Origin: Panonychus citri
Lineage: Eukaryota > Arthropoda > Arachnida > Trombidiformes > Tetranychidae
Direction of reading: 5' to 3'
DNA length: 64,000 nt
Assembly (NCBI RefSeq): GCF_014898815.1
Contig: NW_026515426.1
Span: forward strand, 29,909-93,908
The translations under genes were made by a program, and so were the position numbers. Positions 45,201 to 58,662 of the stretch are shown piece by piece. How positions within the stretch are numbered: the first letter of the stretch is position 1; each line of letters begins with the position of its first letter. The notes below the pieces were generated by a model. That model was not told the origin of the DNA and did no database searches. It saw nothing but the letters and a program-made list of their open reading frames with translations.

Positions 45201-48200
45201 GAGGAAAAGTAATAATATTAAAAGAAAACTTTTTTTTTCAAACAATCGCCATGAAAATGTTACCTGTTGACATGAACACGTTTAAAAAGTGATGTTAAAT
45301 TTGATACCTGATGATGAGTTTTTGTTTATTTACTGTAGATGAAGATGAAGATGAAGATGAGGATGAGGATGAGGATGATTATGAGGATAAACTTGTTATC
45401 ATAAAGGTAATTTGTTACTAGGAACGTTAAAAGGTGTGGTCATTGAGCTGAAATTTTCAGGTAAAAAAAGAGAAAAAGAAAGAAAAATTTTCAGAATAAA
45501 CAAAAGTTGATTCCGGAAAAAGAAAATCTAATCATTTCTAATCAACAATTAACTAATTAACCAAACAACTTGACCCTTTAATTTGCTACAACAACAATTA
45601 TCAAGATAATCAAACAAGGAAACAAACCAATTAAACGTTGGTTAATCATGACAAAGCAATCAAAACATTGAGACGATTAAATCTCAGGTGAAAAAAAATA
45701 AACAAACAAAATTTACGAATGAAAAAACTTTTCAATCGCAATTTATTAATCGTCAGTAGTTACGAGCAACAATTAATCAATTACCATTGGAAAGGTCAAT
45801 GAAATAATCAAAACAATTAACATAAGCAATAAGAATTGAATAATATTAATAGTAAAGTAAGAGAAATCATCTAAAACAATTAATGATAAACAGGTAACTA
45901 AATTAATGACAATGCGAATTTAAAAAAGGGATATTAGTTGTAATCATTGAAATTGATTGCAAATAATTTACCAACCAATTAAACTGTCAAATTAATAGTT
46001 TATTTTGTAACTAAATGAGAAACAACAAAACTTTGTTTCCATCTACTTACCCTGTGTACCAAGGTAACAAGGTTTAGATTGAAAAAAAACTACAGTCCTT
46101 ACCTGTTAAACTATGAAAAAATTTACTAATCATTACCGTCGTTATTATGATTATTTATATTGATGGTGAAAAAAATATATATAATATTTCAATGTCAATC
46201 TAAATATATGATAACTTTGGTGCGAAGGCAAAAAAACGCATTGAAAGATTATCATTATCATCACAATGGAATAGGGAAAAAATTTTTACAAAGATAATCT
46301 TTCATCTCTCTCTGTTTTTCAATTGAGGTGTTATAGAGATAAAGATGAAGATAAGATGATGACGATAATGATGATGATGATAAAAATACTTTTATCATCC
46401 ATCGTCCCCCTGTAATTTAGTAGCAATGGATCCTCATCTCTTTTTTTTCATACCTGGATTAAGGTGATCGGGTAAGTTCACTCCCATACCTTTATCGTCA
46501 TCATCATTATTATTAATGATGAAGATGGAAATGAAGATGATAGGGATGATGATGATGATAGTCTACTTACATAGTTACTTAGATATTGCCAAAAATTGAT
46601 AACAATTGATTCAAACTTATCGTGTTACCTTGACCTTCAATTTTTTTTTCTTCATCTTCTTTTTACTTTTAACCTTTACCATTGGTACAATTTTGTGTAA
46701 TTGCTTTTTCTGTATACTATTAATGGTATAAATATAAAATGAAATGTGATTTGTTAATAGTTATCAATTGAAATTAATTTTGTCTATTCAGAGATGGAGA
46801 TTAAATCTCAATTGTTGAAAAGAAATACAAAAAAAACGAGATGCAAATCAACTTGCAATCAACAGGTAATATTAGACAAGACACTTTGTAAACCATAATC
46901 ATCATTATTCATTTGCTATTGAATTGTCTTCATCTTCCAGGTATTCAGTTTGATCACAACAATTTAAATCTGATTACAGATGATCTGAGCGTTTCTCTTG
47001 TACTAAACTCAAGCACATAATAATAATTCAGTGCTCATTGAACAATTTGTTATTATGTATTATACTTAATTCAAGTTAATCATGAAATTGTAATCAGACA
47101 GTGAAACAGTAATTGGTCAGCCTACCTGTTGTTGATCATTTTCATTTACCTGATATTTTTCATGCTACAAATTTAGATGATAAAAATGATGAGGATGATG
47201 ATGATGACTGGTTATCCTAAATCATCCTGATGTATATATATATATAAAAAAAAGAGGTAAAATAACAATCACCAGGTAACAATAGACAGTTAGTTACCCA
47301 AAGAATCAGAATTCAAGTTCCGGGGTAGCCCTGAACTCTATCAAAATTTTTTGGTGAATATTATATCGATCAGAAAAAAATATCTTCCTATTTTTTTTTC
47401 ATATTATATTATGAATAACCTGAGAGAGGGCGAGTAGGATGAAGATGATGATTATTATTATTATTATTTAAAAAAGAAACGGTAAACTGGCCTGTTGACC
47501 GTAAGGTACAATTGTTTTGTTGCTCTTTATATTAATGATAATAATATTATCAGAATTGTTCAAGGTTGGCAGATTACATTGATTAAGTAATCATGAATAT
47601 GAAAATAATATTATTCATGACAATAAGTTTTGTTGTTTACTAAATTATCATATTGATCATGATGGCGATGATGATAATTTAACAATGACGTTGATGATTA
47701 AATAGTCACCAAAACGATTGACAGCTTCTGATAGATAATAATAACGATTAATGATCCAAGCAATCAACCATTCAATTCAATTGCCTTGTTACAGATCACC
47801 AGCGGTAACAGACAACAATTTAAAAGTTAATTGCTGGTGGTTGATCAGTTAACCAAAAGGGATTTTCAAACAATCAAACTTATTATGTATTAAGTGAGAC
47901 ATATGAAAATGTTTCTTAGATCAAGTTTAACAATTAAAACATCCAACTGAATGATTAACTGCCTAAGGAAATAAAATTAATCCATTTCATTGATTAACTT
48001 AATACATATTCATATTGATATTAAAATGAAAGGTTAATTGTAAATCTTGATAATGTTTTCTTAATTTAATTGTTAATCAATATGATGTGTTATCTGTTAT
48101 GATAGGTGATTGAAAGTGCTATATAATTACACAATTACTTGGTTAATTGTTACTTACATTTAAGACAATCAAGTGATTGAAACGGTGTAATTATTAATTT

Positions 48201-49216
48201 GATATATTCATTTGTATTTCTCAATTTAATTTCCATCATTTAATCAATTTCTCTCGCATCAACTAACGATAGTTAATTAATATCATAAGTTTTACTTTTC
48301 TTTTTCCAATCTCGAGATGGAAAACTAATTTCTATCACAGAATTTAATATAAAGGTAAATGATGGCGAAAATGAAGAAAAAAACAAAAGAATAAAAATCT
48401 TCTCCTCCCAATAATTAACTCTCAATCTCCAATGTTTTAAATATCATCCTCATCCTCATCTTCCTATTTATCTTCATCATCTTGTACATATGAAAAAAAA
48501 CAACAACATCAACAAAAGCCCCAAGGAGACAAATCAAAAGTGACTTGAAATCAGCTGAATTACTTATTATGATGATCAACAAAAATCCCGACAATTTAAA
48601 TGATAATCAAAATTTGACAGTTTCCAATACAATATTATCAGTATTAGTTAATTAAATTTAATTGTGATAATCACAATCACTTATTATATAAGATTAAAGT
48701 TTCCAATTAAATTTGAAACACTTCAACACTGATCCAGACGGGAAAAGTTAATTACTCAAGGATAATAAGTTTACAATTTAAACTTATCAAACTTATTAAA
48801 TTGTTGTGATAATCAATTACTAATATATTTGATTACTATTATTTCAATATTTACACTAATTTTTAATGGTTCTAATGTTAATGATTAACTTGATTAGTAT
48901 CAAAAGGAAAGTATTTATAATTTGATAATAGAAAGTTAAACGATCTAAATCAATCAATTGATTGTGAAGTTTTTTTTTCTTCATTCATTTCTAAATTTTT
49001 CTTAAATCGTTGAACCGTTAACTTCCGTTTGATTAAATTGTGATAATTAGAGAGAAAACAAAATTCACTATAATAATGATCAATATATTTACCTTGACGT
49101 TGTTGAAGTTTTGATTGTTGTGGTTGTGACTGTTGTTGTTGTTGTTGTTGGGATTGAATTTGAATTACCCAGGTCAATGTAATGGTAACAATAGTCCAGA
49201 ATTTAAATTCAATCAT
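36263..49216 (-). CDS. PAN/apple plus ZP-domain transmembrane protein (NompA/trynity-like)
   Basis: This is a type I extracellular-matrix protein of 766 aa. Exons are 49216-49093, 40185-39628, 39554-39285, 39190-38872, 37379-36754 and 36666-36263; their sum is exactly divisible by three. Exon 1 encodes a signal peptide (MIEFKFWTIVTITLTWVIQI) and a poly-Gln stretch. It joins in phase 1 across an 8.9-kb intron. Exons 2-3 encode three PAN/apple modules (CDQND...CQSLNF, CQKSW...CMVKC, CEFKT...CRAKCLQS). Exons 4-5 encode the ZP domain (VCRSRDMLTRV, SCVMD, NVTITVTDR, GCPID, C.AKCQPIHC), followed by a furin-type basic cluster GKRRRRRRN. Exon 6 encodes the membrane segment (YTGLVLIFSILLITQIVVLIAW) and a short tail. 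In arthropods such proteins build apical cuticle and sensory-cap matrices. Assignment to NompA or trynity is by domain plan only. Confidence 0.88.
37380..38871. other. intron of the PAN/ZP gene, no feature
   Basis: A 1.5-kb AT-rich intron with no coding sequence or repeat structure recognised. Confidence 0.6.
40186..49092. other. 8.9-kb first intron of the PAN/ZP gene
   Basis: There is no supported gene on either strand. The sequence is AT-rich and full of GTTAATTGT/ACAATTAAC-type words. Simple repeats include GA at 40226-40245, a GATGAG-type tract at 45338-45385, GATGAT tracts at about 46360-46385 and 46540-46560, and short ATT runs near 47452. Such a long intron is exceptional in this window, where most are under 120 bases. 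It may hold regulatory elements. Confidence 0.6.
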
Positions 49217-52156
49217 GTTGAGATGATTAGATTGATTAGATTATCAATTTACAATATTGAATGATGACAGGGAGGTAATAGAAACAGATTCTAGATAATA
49301 ATGATGAACGTTATTCAATGATATGAAAACGTTATGATAAACATTCAATTGATTGTAATTTTGATTGTTTGTTGACTGTTGACAATCACGATTGTTATTT
49401 TTTTTGTTATATCAACTATTGGATGAATGAAGGATTACCAATGGGATAAAGATGATGATGAGTGAGTGAAATTTGCAGAGTAAATTGTCAAAGGATGTTA
49501 GTTGATTGTCACGGTCTAACCAGCACTAAGAACTGAGAGTTTCAAATACTGACCTGGACCTTAAATTGCCCAGTTGATAATCAGTGTTGATTGTTGAGAT
49601 GATGATGTTGAATGTTACTTTTTTTTCACTTGCTCACAAAGTCAACGGAATCTTTTAGTTGACTCGTCAAAATGAATGAAAGGAGAGAGACAGAAAGAGA
49701 GAGATGAAGATGAAGATGAATGAAAATGAAAGGTAAGAATGAAAGATGAAGATAAGAGAGGAAACAAGCAACAGGTAAGAGTTGATGATGATAAGAAGAG
49801 AGAGAGAGAGAAAAAGATTCTATCAACGACTTCCTCTGATGATTATGATGATGATGATGATGATGATGATGTTTATTTGTCTTTTTGTCTTCTTCTATCT
49901 CTCTCTCGGTCTCTGTTTTTGTGATTGTTTCAATTGAATTAACAACTGAGATACTTGATTATTATGTATATTTGGTCAGCTCCCTGAGTCTCAGTGGATA
50001 AAAAGTCACTTAAAGATGATTGATGAGATTAGATAATTAAAATCACGACCAAAAGCGTAATAAATTGTTACCTGGACCAAGAACTTTCATCAAATAACAG
50101 AAACAAAAAAGTTTCTAAAAAAAGAAGAACAGAAAAAATTTTCGATTTCACAATTTTTAATTTGTTCTAAGAAAAGTATCAACTTGATTAGGATTATTGT
50201 CACTTGTCGAATGGTAAAAATCACCAACCAAAATTAAATCCGATTGATTAACATGGGAAAGAAAATGGAAAACTTTTTATTCAGTTCAAAGTTTTTCGTT
50301 AACCCAGTTAATTGTTACTCGTTGGAATCGATAATCATAATGTTGTTATTAGAATTGAAGATTAATCTAAACTGAAGGTATCATTTGGTTAGAATGAACA
50401 TTTATGATAGAAAAGAGAGAGAGAGAGAGATGAAGATAAATTCTAAGTTCAGAGTGTAAGAGAAGATGAAGGAAAAGAGAGTAAAGAAAGAGAAGATAAC
50501 AAGTCTCTTTAAAGAGAAGGCGGGTTAAGGGCACTTGTAGTACTCTAACTTGTCTCTTTCTTTTTCCAAGGGAAGATAAAGGTAAGGGCGTTTTCATCAT
50601 CTTCTTCTGCTTCTCTCTCTCTCTCTCTCATTTTCATCTTCAGGTAAGAAAAAAAACGATTCAAGCAAAATCGTGGTTCCTATTTGATTCGTAGTAAATT
50701 TTGATTGTTTCACTTTCAAAACGTTTTCTCAATTGAAAGTTACTACTGATTGCTCACAATTGGTTCACAATTTAAATCATTTTGCATTTTCTTGGTCTAA
50801 TTGGTTTTACAATTTAATTTCTTTAATCGCTGCCGTGTTAATCAATTTATCCTTTTGTTGATCATTAAGATGATGAAATTGTTTTTGGTCAATTGTTTCT
50901 CTTGTTTCTTGATTATTATTATTACAATGAAACTCACGATATTAAACTCAAATGATTAAGGTGATGATGATTCGTTTGTTTTGTTTAAATCAATTGGTTA
51001 ATTGTCCTTGGGTAAATCTCCTTGTTAATTGTGAACAGATCATCATCATCATCATCATCATCAGGTGTAGCGGATGTTTCCATGCTTCTAACCCATGTGT
51101 TTGTATACAATTAAAGATGATAAAAGAAAACAAATCAAAAATTGAATTAGTCAAACAATTAACTAATTGTTCACCTTCAAGGTTGTTTAACTTCAATTGC
51201 TTCTGATATTTTCAACTCTCTATCTTGAGAGATATTAATTATTGTTTTCAGTGTCCACAGCAAATGGTCAATCATGGTTAATATAATTTTTTCTTTCTCT
51301 CTCTCTTAACTTTTTTTTTCCTTCGAATTTGTTTTTTTCTCTTCTTCTTCTTCTCGAAATAGCCAATGGTCAGTTGTTAACACTTTCATTTGAGATTATT
51401 CAAGGTTTCAATTTGGATATTAAGAGATAAACAATAATCACAATTTGACACAATAAATTAATACACAAACAATTATTTAATTAATTAAACTTTTTCTTTC
51501 TCTCCTTCTGTTAAGTCAAGGTTTAACTGACCACTACAATAGATTAGTGGTCATCTTAACAATCTCAATGGAACCAATTGATACTCATGCCAATTGAAAT
51601 CCTCGATTTTCAATTAAATTGTTTTATTTAATTAATTTCTTTCTTTAACCTTAACTTTCATTCTAACAATTATACACAATTGAAAACAATTAAGTAGCTA
51701 ATGAATCAATTAATTGGTTGATTAACAAAAAAAAACAATTGAAAAGTTAAACATCCAATAAATTGGTTCCACTACTATAAGAATCACCTTTTCAACTTAA
51801 ATCTTCAAATTAACTTTACCAACAATCAATTAATCAGGCAAGTGATCATTTATTCACTAATTTAAAAATTTAACCCTTTAAATCGTAATTGTAATCGATT
51901 TAGTTAAATCAATTTCGAAATTTTTTTTCTTCGTTTTTTGGTTGACCGATAATTCACCAGATGGCGCTGACTCTCATTCTCTTTTCAGTTTTGTTATTGT
52001 TTCTTTTTGTTGACAATTTAATCATCATTTAACTCAATTGTCTATTTTTCTTTTAATTGCTTCATTAATCTTGCTAATTAATTGATTGTTTTGTTTTCTA
52101 ATTGTCCTGTGTGTGTTTCTGTGATTGTTCAACTTTGTTTCCTTCCCCCAACTATT
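49217..52156. other. divergent intergenic region between PAN/ZP (-) and MED21 (+)
   Basis: No gene supported. Frames here are low-complexity products of GA/CT and GAT microsatellites (49680-49710, 49800-49815, 49845-49872, 50413-50430, 50608-50630, 51040-51062). A CTCF-like motif lies at 51953-51968. Confidence 0.55.
51953..51968 (+). promoter_or_regulatory. CTCF-like motif upstream of MED21
   Basis: TTCACCAGATGGCGCT matches the animal CTCF core (CCA-S-Y-AG-R-K-GGC-R-S) except for one position at the 5' end. It stands out as GC-rich in an AT-rich region, about 190 bases upstream of the MED21 start. Binding is not shown. Confidence 0.35.
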
Positions 52157-52684
52157 ATGGCCGATAGATTAACTCAAATCCAAGATGCTGTCAACATTCA
52201 GGCTGAAAATTTCTGCAATAGTATTGGTATAATTCAACAATTTTCCAAGCCAAGTTTTTTCCCTGATTTCGAGAAATCCAAGGCATCGGCTAATGAAGAT
52301 TCATCTCCCGGTGAAGATTATCCCCAATTATTTGCTCAATTAATTGCAAGAACAGCCAAAGATATCGATGTTCTTATTGATTCACTTCCAAGTGAAGAGT
52401 CAACACCAGAGCTTCAGGTAAACAAAAAAGATTCTCATAACAATTAATTTTAATATTCTTTTGATGGTGATATTTATCATTGTTTCTCTTTGTTAATCTT
52501 TTTTCTATTCATTTTGTGTATTCAGGCTTCGCATTTGAAAAGATTAGAGGCAGAAAATCAAGAAGCGGCTCAAAGATTAGAGGAAACTGTCGCCAAAGGA
52601 GAGAAACTATTGGAACAGATACAAAAAGCTCTTCAAGATATCGCTGAAGCTCAACTTCAAATGCAATGTTTCAAGAATTATTAA
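52157..52684 (+). CDS. MED21: Mediator complex subunit 21
   Basis: This is a core middle-module Mediator subunit that dimerises with MED7 and links transcription factors to RNA polymerase II in the nucleus. Exon 1 is 52157-52417 (87 codons) and exon 2 is 52526-52684, joined in phase 0 by a 108-base GT-AG intron. The product is 139 aa, close to the human length of 144. The N-terminus MADRLTQIQDAVNIQAENFC and the block LFAQLIARTAKDIDVLIDSL-PSEES are near-identical to the metazoan protein. The C-terminal half (RLEAENQEAAQRLEETVAKG) is the expected coiled coil. The start is the first ATG, in good context (ATTATGG). Confidence 0.97.
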
Positions 52685-53285
52685 TCAGTGTTACTCTTCA
52701 ATTTGTCTAATTAACACTCAGATTAATTGTTATCATCATCAGTGAGAAAGTTACTTAATTTCCAAACAAAAAAAAGGTAACTTATTCAAAGATAAATAAT
52801 GGATAAGAAAATCCATTCAATCTAAACGAGCTGGAAAAAGATTTAATTGTTAAGCTTCCGATGATTAAAAGCGAACTTTTTTTCTTAATCAAATTCTGAT
52901 TGAGATGGAAACTTTTTTTTTCAATTTTAAAAGTTTACCGGTTTTAAGATGAGAGTTGATTGAAAAGTTTCTACAATTGGTCTCGGTTATGGGAAACGGA
53001 GACCTTTTAATCATTTGGTTAACTCTCGATGTTATAATTAATAGATTAGAAAATAAAACAAACTTAACTTCAAATAGCAATTTAAGCTTTTTGAAGATTA
53101 ATAACAAATAAGAAAGACAATGTATTACAAATATTATATATTAATCAATGAACATAATTCTTATTTTTTTTTGTATCTCAATTTGTGTATAGTTTATGAA
53201 CAGAACAATTTTTTGTTGTCTCTTTGATTATTATTGGTAAATATTATCGATAATTAGAATTAACAAAATCGTTATCTTGAAGAAA
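52685..53285. other. intergenic between convergent MED21 and ATP13A genes
   Basis: A 600-base shared 3' region. AT-rich, no feature. Confidence 0.55.
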
Positions 53286-56200
53286 TTAAACTTTATCCGA
53301 TGCCATTGATGCTGGAGATGAAAGAGAGATGCCAGATTCTGAATTAGATTCTTTGGAGGAAATTCCATTTGCATCGGTTGAATGTTTCCTTTTTCCTGAA
53401 TCAATGTCATCATCTCCATTTTCACACATAATTGTAGCAGCTTCTTGAAGATCTGATAAACTTGATGGGAGACTGAACAGAAAAAAAAGAAAACAAAGAA
53501 ACAATATTAGTGTTAATAAATAATAATAATAAACTTGGAAAAAGTCAGACATAGACATGTAAGACTAGAGAGTCAATGAAAAAGGATTAAGAGGTTTAAC
53601 ATTTTGCCAAGAATTATGATCTAAATACTTAATCTTTGTGAGAGTAGTAAAAAAAAAAGGATTATTAATCTTGTATAATGGTAAAACAAAATCTCTTCAA
53701 TGAATTAGTTATATTTACCTAAGTCTCGGTGGAAGCCAAGTAGTGTTGTTTTCAGTCTCACGTTCAATTATCTCATAAGGTTTTTGACCAGAAAATGATT
53801 TAACCCATTGAAGTGATCGCAATTTAACGTGGATTAAATAATCAACAATAAAGGACTATTGAAATGATAGAAAGAGAAAGGGGTAGAAATAAAAAGAGAG
53901 AATTAATTCCATTCAAAGTGTATAGATAATTAAATCAACGAACCTCAGCAAGGTAAGAAAAGATAAAATTTAATAAAGCCAAGAGTAAACAGAAAAATCT
54001 AAACTCCATGGCAACACCAGTAACCTCCAGCTGAAAGATAATAGAAAAAGGATAAAGAAGATAATTAATATCAATGTTGATTTATGTTAATCATGACAAT
54101 TTACCTCTAGAAGTGAAGAAAGCCATGGCGGAGGAATGAGAATTATGTAAGAAGTTAAGATAGTCATAACCACTATAGCTGAGATGAACCATTCTGTATG
54201 ATTAGGAATTAAGATAAACATTAGTTAGTCTGTGATGCTATTAATTAAGTAGAGTGTTTTGTTATTATTATTGTAATTAAAACTAACTATTGGAGTAAAC
54301 TGGCTTCCGGTAAGGTGCTCCTTTGGCAAATACCAGAGCAAGACTTATGTATTGGAAAACGGAGACGGAAAATATGGCATAATTATCGTGACAAGCGACA
54401 TCTTCCTCATCAATCGGAGTGTGGACAATGTACCAGGGTTGGGCCCATAAAACAACCACTGCGGTCATTTGGAAGATGATTATGATAACTATTTGCAGGA
54501 ATAAGGAGGCAAGAGGAACAATTCCAACCAAAGAGGACGGAGGAGGATTCTTTGAAAGTTCAGTGAAAGACTCAGTGCGACCAACTGATTTTTCCAAAAA
54601 TAATATGACAATAATAGAGATGAGAAAAACAATTACAATTATGTAATAATAATAGAGTGTGACTCTCGATTATGATATTGATTGTTGTCAATATAATACT
54701 CACAAAGAACGAAGAAAAGAGAGATTAAAAACAGATCAATATAAAGATATTCCATATCTGATAGATTTGAATGATACTAAGAGAAAGGGAATAAAAATTG
54801 TTGATTAATTAGTTGTAATTAATAAGTGTTTAGGAAATTTTTTCGTATCAATACTTACAGCGTACAAAATAATTACAGAAATAAATTGAGCAAGACTGTA
54901 ACAGGCCATGTATTTTAGGATACCAAAGGCCGTTACCAGAGAGGCTCGACCTTCACTAATTAAAACAGGTATACAGGAAATGTTTGGTGTCTTTGAGGTG
55001 AAAGGTGAGGCCACCGATGCTTCCGTATCTGATAGTGAGATACCTGCGTGAGCAGCTTTGAGAGCACCACAATCGTTGGCACCATCACCGCACATACCAA
55101 CATAATAGCCTAAATCTTGAAGAAGCTCGATAAGTTGCTGTTTCTGATCTGGTCCCATACGAGCAAAAATGGTGCCACGAATGGCTACTTTGTTTAAAAG
55201 GTCAGGATAATATTCACGAAGTACTCGAAATGTTTTACCAGTAATAGCGATATGTAATTTCTCATCAGAATCAATGACAACCTTAACAAAATCTAAACTA
55301 GTTGATTTAAGTTGATGATCGTTATGATGATTATTATTGTTGCCATTGTTTTCAAAGGGTTTTGTTGCTGATTGATGATCTGCATTGGCAAATCTCCAAG
55401 TTAACGATGGAGGTGATAGTGCAGATGAATCATGTTCAATTGCGTCCAACAATACAACCTTATCATTTGGTTTAATCATTAAACATTCCCGACCTACACT
55501 TAGAGCTGTTAACATATTGTCACCGGTAATCATGACCGATCTAATGTTAGCCGTTGAAAGTGTTTGAATGATATAAGTTGTTTCTGGTTTGAGGACATTG
55601 GACATGACAAGAAGACCCAAGAACTTCATATCTTGTTCAATCTCTTCTCGAGGTGCTCGTTGCATTTTAGAGTAAGATAAATGAAGATCACGAGATGCAA
55701 TACCCAGAACACGATAACCCTTTTCCGTATAACCCATTAGGATGTCGGAAAAATTGGAGGGTATGGTTTCCTTAAGGCACAATTTAGAGATCATTTCCGG
55801 TGCTCCCTTAGCGTAAAGGACAAAATGATCGTCTCCAAGGAGACGAGTGATAACTGACATTCTTTGTAGACTAGATGAGAAAGGAAATTGTCGCAAGATG
55901 CCAATCTCAATATCGTTGTTTATCACCTCATCAGCATCGATACCAGAATTTCCTGGTTTAACGATTGTCGGTGCTAATAGATCATATTTATTTTCGTCAT
56001 CAACTGAAGGTTCTTCCAATATCCATCCGGTTGCATGGAACATTTTCAAATCCAATGGATCGCCGACTAAATTGTCTCCAATAATTGTTAATGAATGACA
56101 GGTTGACAGGCAAGATAATATTGGTCCAGTGGGTAATTGAGACGGATTACGAACGGGAAAGGTTAATCGAGATGTGATAGGATCAACTGGAATAATCTCG

Positions 56201-58662
56201 GAAAAGCTAAGATCATCTTCAGTTAATGTACCAGTTTTATCAAAGCAAACACAATCCAAACAACCGGAGATATTGATGGATCTTGGTGAGATACAAAAAA
56301 TATTAGAACGTCTTAATCGTGATTGAGCATAAACAACACCAATGGTCATCGCAGCGGGCAGGGTAGGTGGTATAACAACCGTTATCAGGTCACATGCTTT
56401 GAGAAAAATTTCCTTGGCGGAGACACCACGTTTAACATTTAATATCACAGAATAGATGAAACCCAGACCAGCGAGAACCACAAGACATAAAATAAACTTA
56501 TATATTTGACGATTAAAATGAAAATCAACCGGCTTTGGGAACATAATAGATCGAACCAGTTCACCTTTTGAGGTTAGAAAACCAGTACGAATGACCACCG
56601 CTTTAACCTTTGAGCTATCATAGTAACGAGTTTGAATGACCTTAGTACCACAGAATAAAGTATGTTTACCATGTTCCTTAGAATTATAAAAATCATCTTC
56701 ATGATATAAAAGTGGAATCTTGGTAACTGGAACACTTTCACCCGTAAGAACAGATTCATTAACAATGGCATTACCACTAATTAGAACTGCATCACATTGC
56801 ATTATACATCCGTATGGAGGTAAAATTATTACATCTCCGGGAACAAGATCACTTGATTCAATTTCTTCCGTTTCATCATTACCCCGACAAACTGTAACCG
56901 CGTCAACACCTTGAACTGTATCACGAAGTTGCCGCTGATTCCGACGGATTTGGATAAGAGATGATCCCAATGATAAAGCTGACATCATGAGAATACAAGA
57001 AGCATAATAATAGTAGTTATCGAAACACCAAAGAACGATGCTGTAGATTTGAAAAACGTAGAAAGGTTCAAGAACTTCATTGAAAAATACTTGAAGGATC
57101 GATTGTACTTCGACGACAATAGCATTTGGTCCAAACAATTTCAGTCTAGGAGAGAAAAGAAAAAGTTAAACTTATTAAAAATCTTACTGATTAATCAAAT
57201 CTAATTTGGAACTTGATTTAAAAAAGCGCCAAAAAAAGCTTAATCTAATCCATTGATTTATCCTTTTAATGATAAACAGAATAGCTTTCAACTAATCTAT
57301 TATTTCATTTACGTAGGTAATTATTTCATCAGGTAATTAATAATCTTACGTTTCATGATAATCCAGATGAATAACAATTATTTTCTCAAAATGAGTCAAC
57401 ATTATTGCCTCAGCTTACAACATTGTTAATTAAGGGCTAATTAAATTTAATCTTGTAATTGAAGACTTGATTATTCAAGATTCTAAATAATAAAAGATAG
57501 TTCATCAGGAAAGATAACTGTAAAGTTCAATTTTTACTACTTTTTTCATAATCAATTTAAAGGTTAATTAGATGAGATAAGATGTTAGATAATCATAATC
57601 ACCTTTTGGATTGATCAGCTGGTGAAAGTCCATGTTGATGATAAAAAAATGAGCAATCGACATTTCTATCAAGTCCACTGAGCTTAACAAATGATTGACT
57701 TTCCTCGTCCCAAATGTATCGAAGTCTTTTATTGTCGAAGTAGGAGAAACAATCAGCATCTCTAAAAGCGCCATCACTGCGTTTTTTAGGCTTATCAAAA
57801 GACGATGACCAATGGTTTGTGGGTGAATTTGATTGATTTGGATAATTTTTAATCGATTCGATACTTTCTTTTGATTGGCAATTGAGTTGAAAATAAGGTA
57901 AAACAGCTGAATGCATCTTTTTAATTGTTTCCACATAAATTTGATTGTATGTATCCTGAGAAGACAAACATAATCAAAATAAGACCAAGATAAATTAGAT
58001 TAAACACACAAAATTGGAGGTAATTACTGAAGGTTAAATGTATTAATGAAACAATTAACTAAATGGTAATGATAGACTATTGAATTAGCTGAATAGAGAA
58101 AAAAAAAACAAAAACACCAACTGTCACAATCGACTTACAATCAACATAACTTTAGATGCATCTTTTAGTCTACATCTCCGATGGGTACAGATTAACATCC
58201 AATGAGGTTTCCAATGAAATAATAACCGAAGTAGTCCTAATGTCAGAAATATCATGAACCAGGTAATTGCTCTAAGAAAATTAGATAATTGATAACCAGA
58301 GACCTCCTAAAAGAATAAGATTAATAAGTTAGTGATTAGGAAAAAAATCTACTGACAATTTGATGAGACAAGGAAGAGAAAAAAGGTAATGGAAGAAAAA
58401 AGGACAGAGAGGGAGAGAGAAAAAGAAACAATCAATGGAGAGGAAAAGGAAGGAAGAAATAAGGAAGACAAGGGAATAATAATTGTCGATAGAATATTTT
58501 TTTTTTCTTCTATTCTATTGTTAAACTTACCATTTGGTCTTCTTCTTGATAATTAACATAGTTGATATCATCTTTTCTGATCGTCGGGTTTGATTGTTTT
58601 CTTTGTTTTGGTGAGGTATCTATAAAATCAGATACATTAGATAGTTCATAAGGTTTCTCCAT
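53286..58662 (-). CDS. ATP13A: P5B-type ATPase, ATP13A2/ATP13A3 family
   Basis: This is a late-endosomal/lysosomal P5B transporter. Family members export polyamines into the cytosol. Ten exons give 1,269 aa: 58662-58531, 58306-58139, 57955-57603, 57145-54859, 54776-54704, 54584-54288, 54193-54105, 54030-53944, 53855-53719 and 53472-53286. All introns are GT-AG and phases agree. The P5B N-terminal block (EVSGYQLSNFLRAI, LLRLLFHWKPHW) is in exon 2. Motifs, with approximate residue: TGES 353, PPTLP 477, DKTGTLTED 520 (phosphorylated Asp), KGAPE 664, TGDN 756, GDGAND 904. Two P5B-type TM segments surround the signature IDLFLISLFFVLFGRTESF. The start MEKPYELSN is chosen because it splices in phase to exon 2. 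All catalytic residues are intact. Confidence 0.95.

Noticed and set aside
40186..49092. Very frequent TAATTG/CAATTA words, the homeodomain core.
   Set aside because: They are spread through all non-coding DNA here and fit base composition. Without genome-wide counts there is no evidence of function.
49626..49924. Open frames of Ser/Leu or Asp/Arg runs on both strands.
   Set aside because: They are translations of GA, CT and GAT microsatellites.
50367..51206. Open frames of 70-85 codons on both strands.
   Set aside because: Low-complexity and built on repeats. No start context, splice support or domain.
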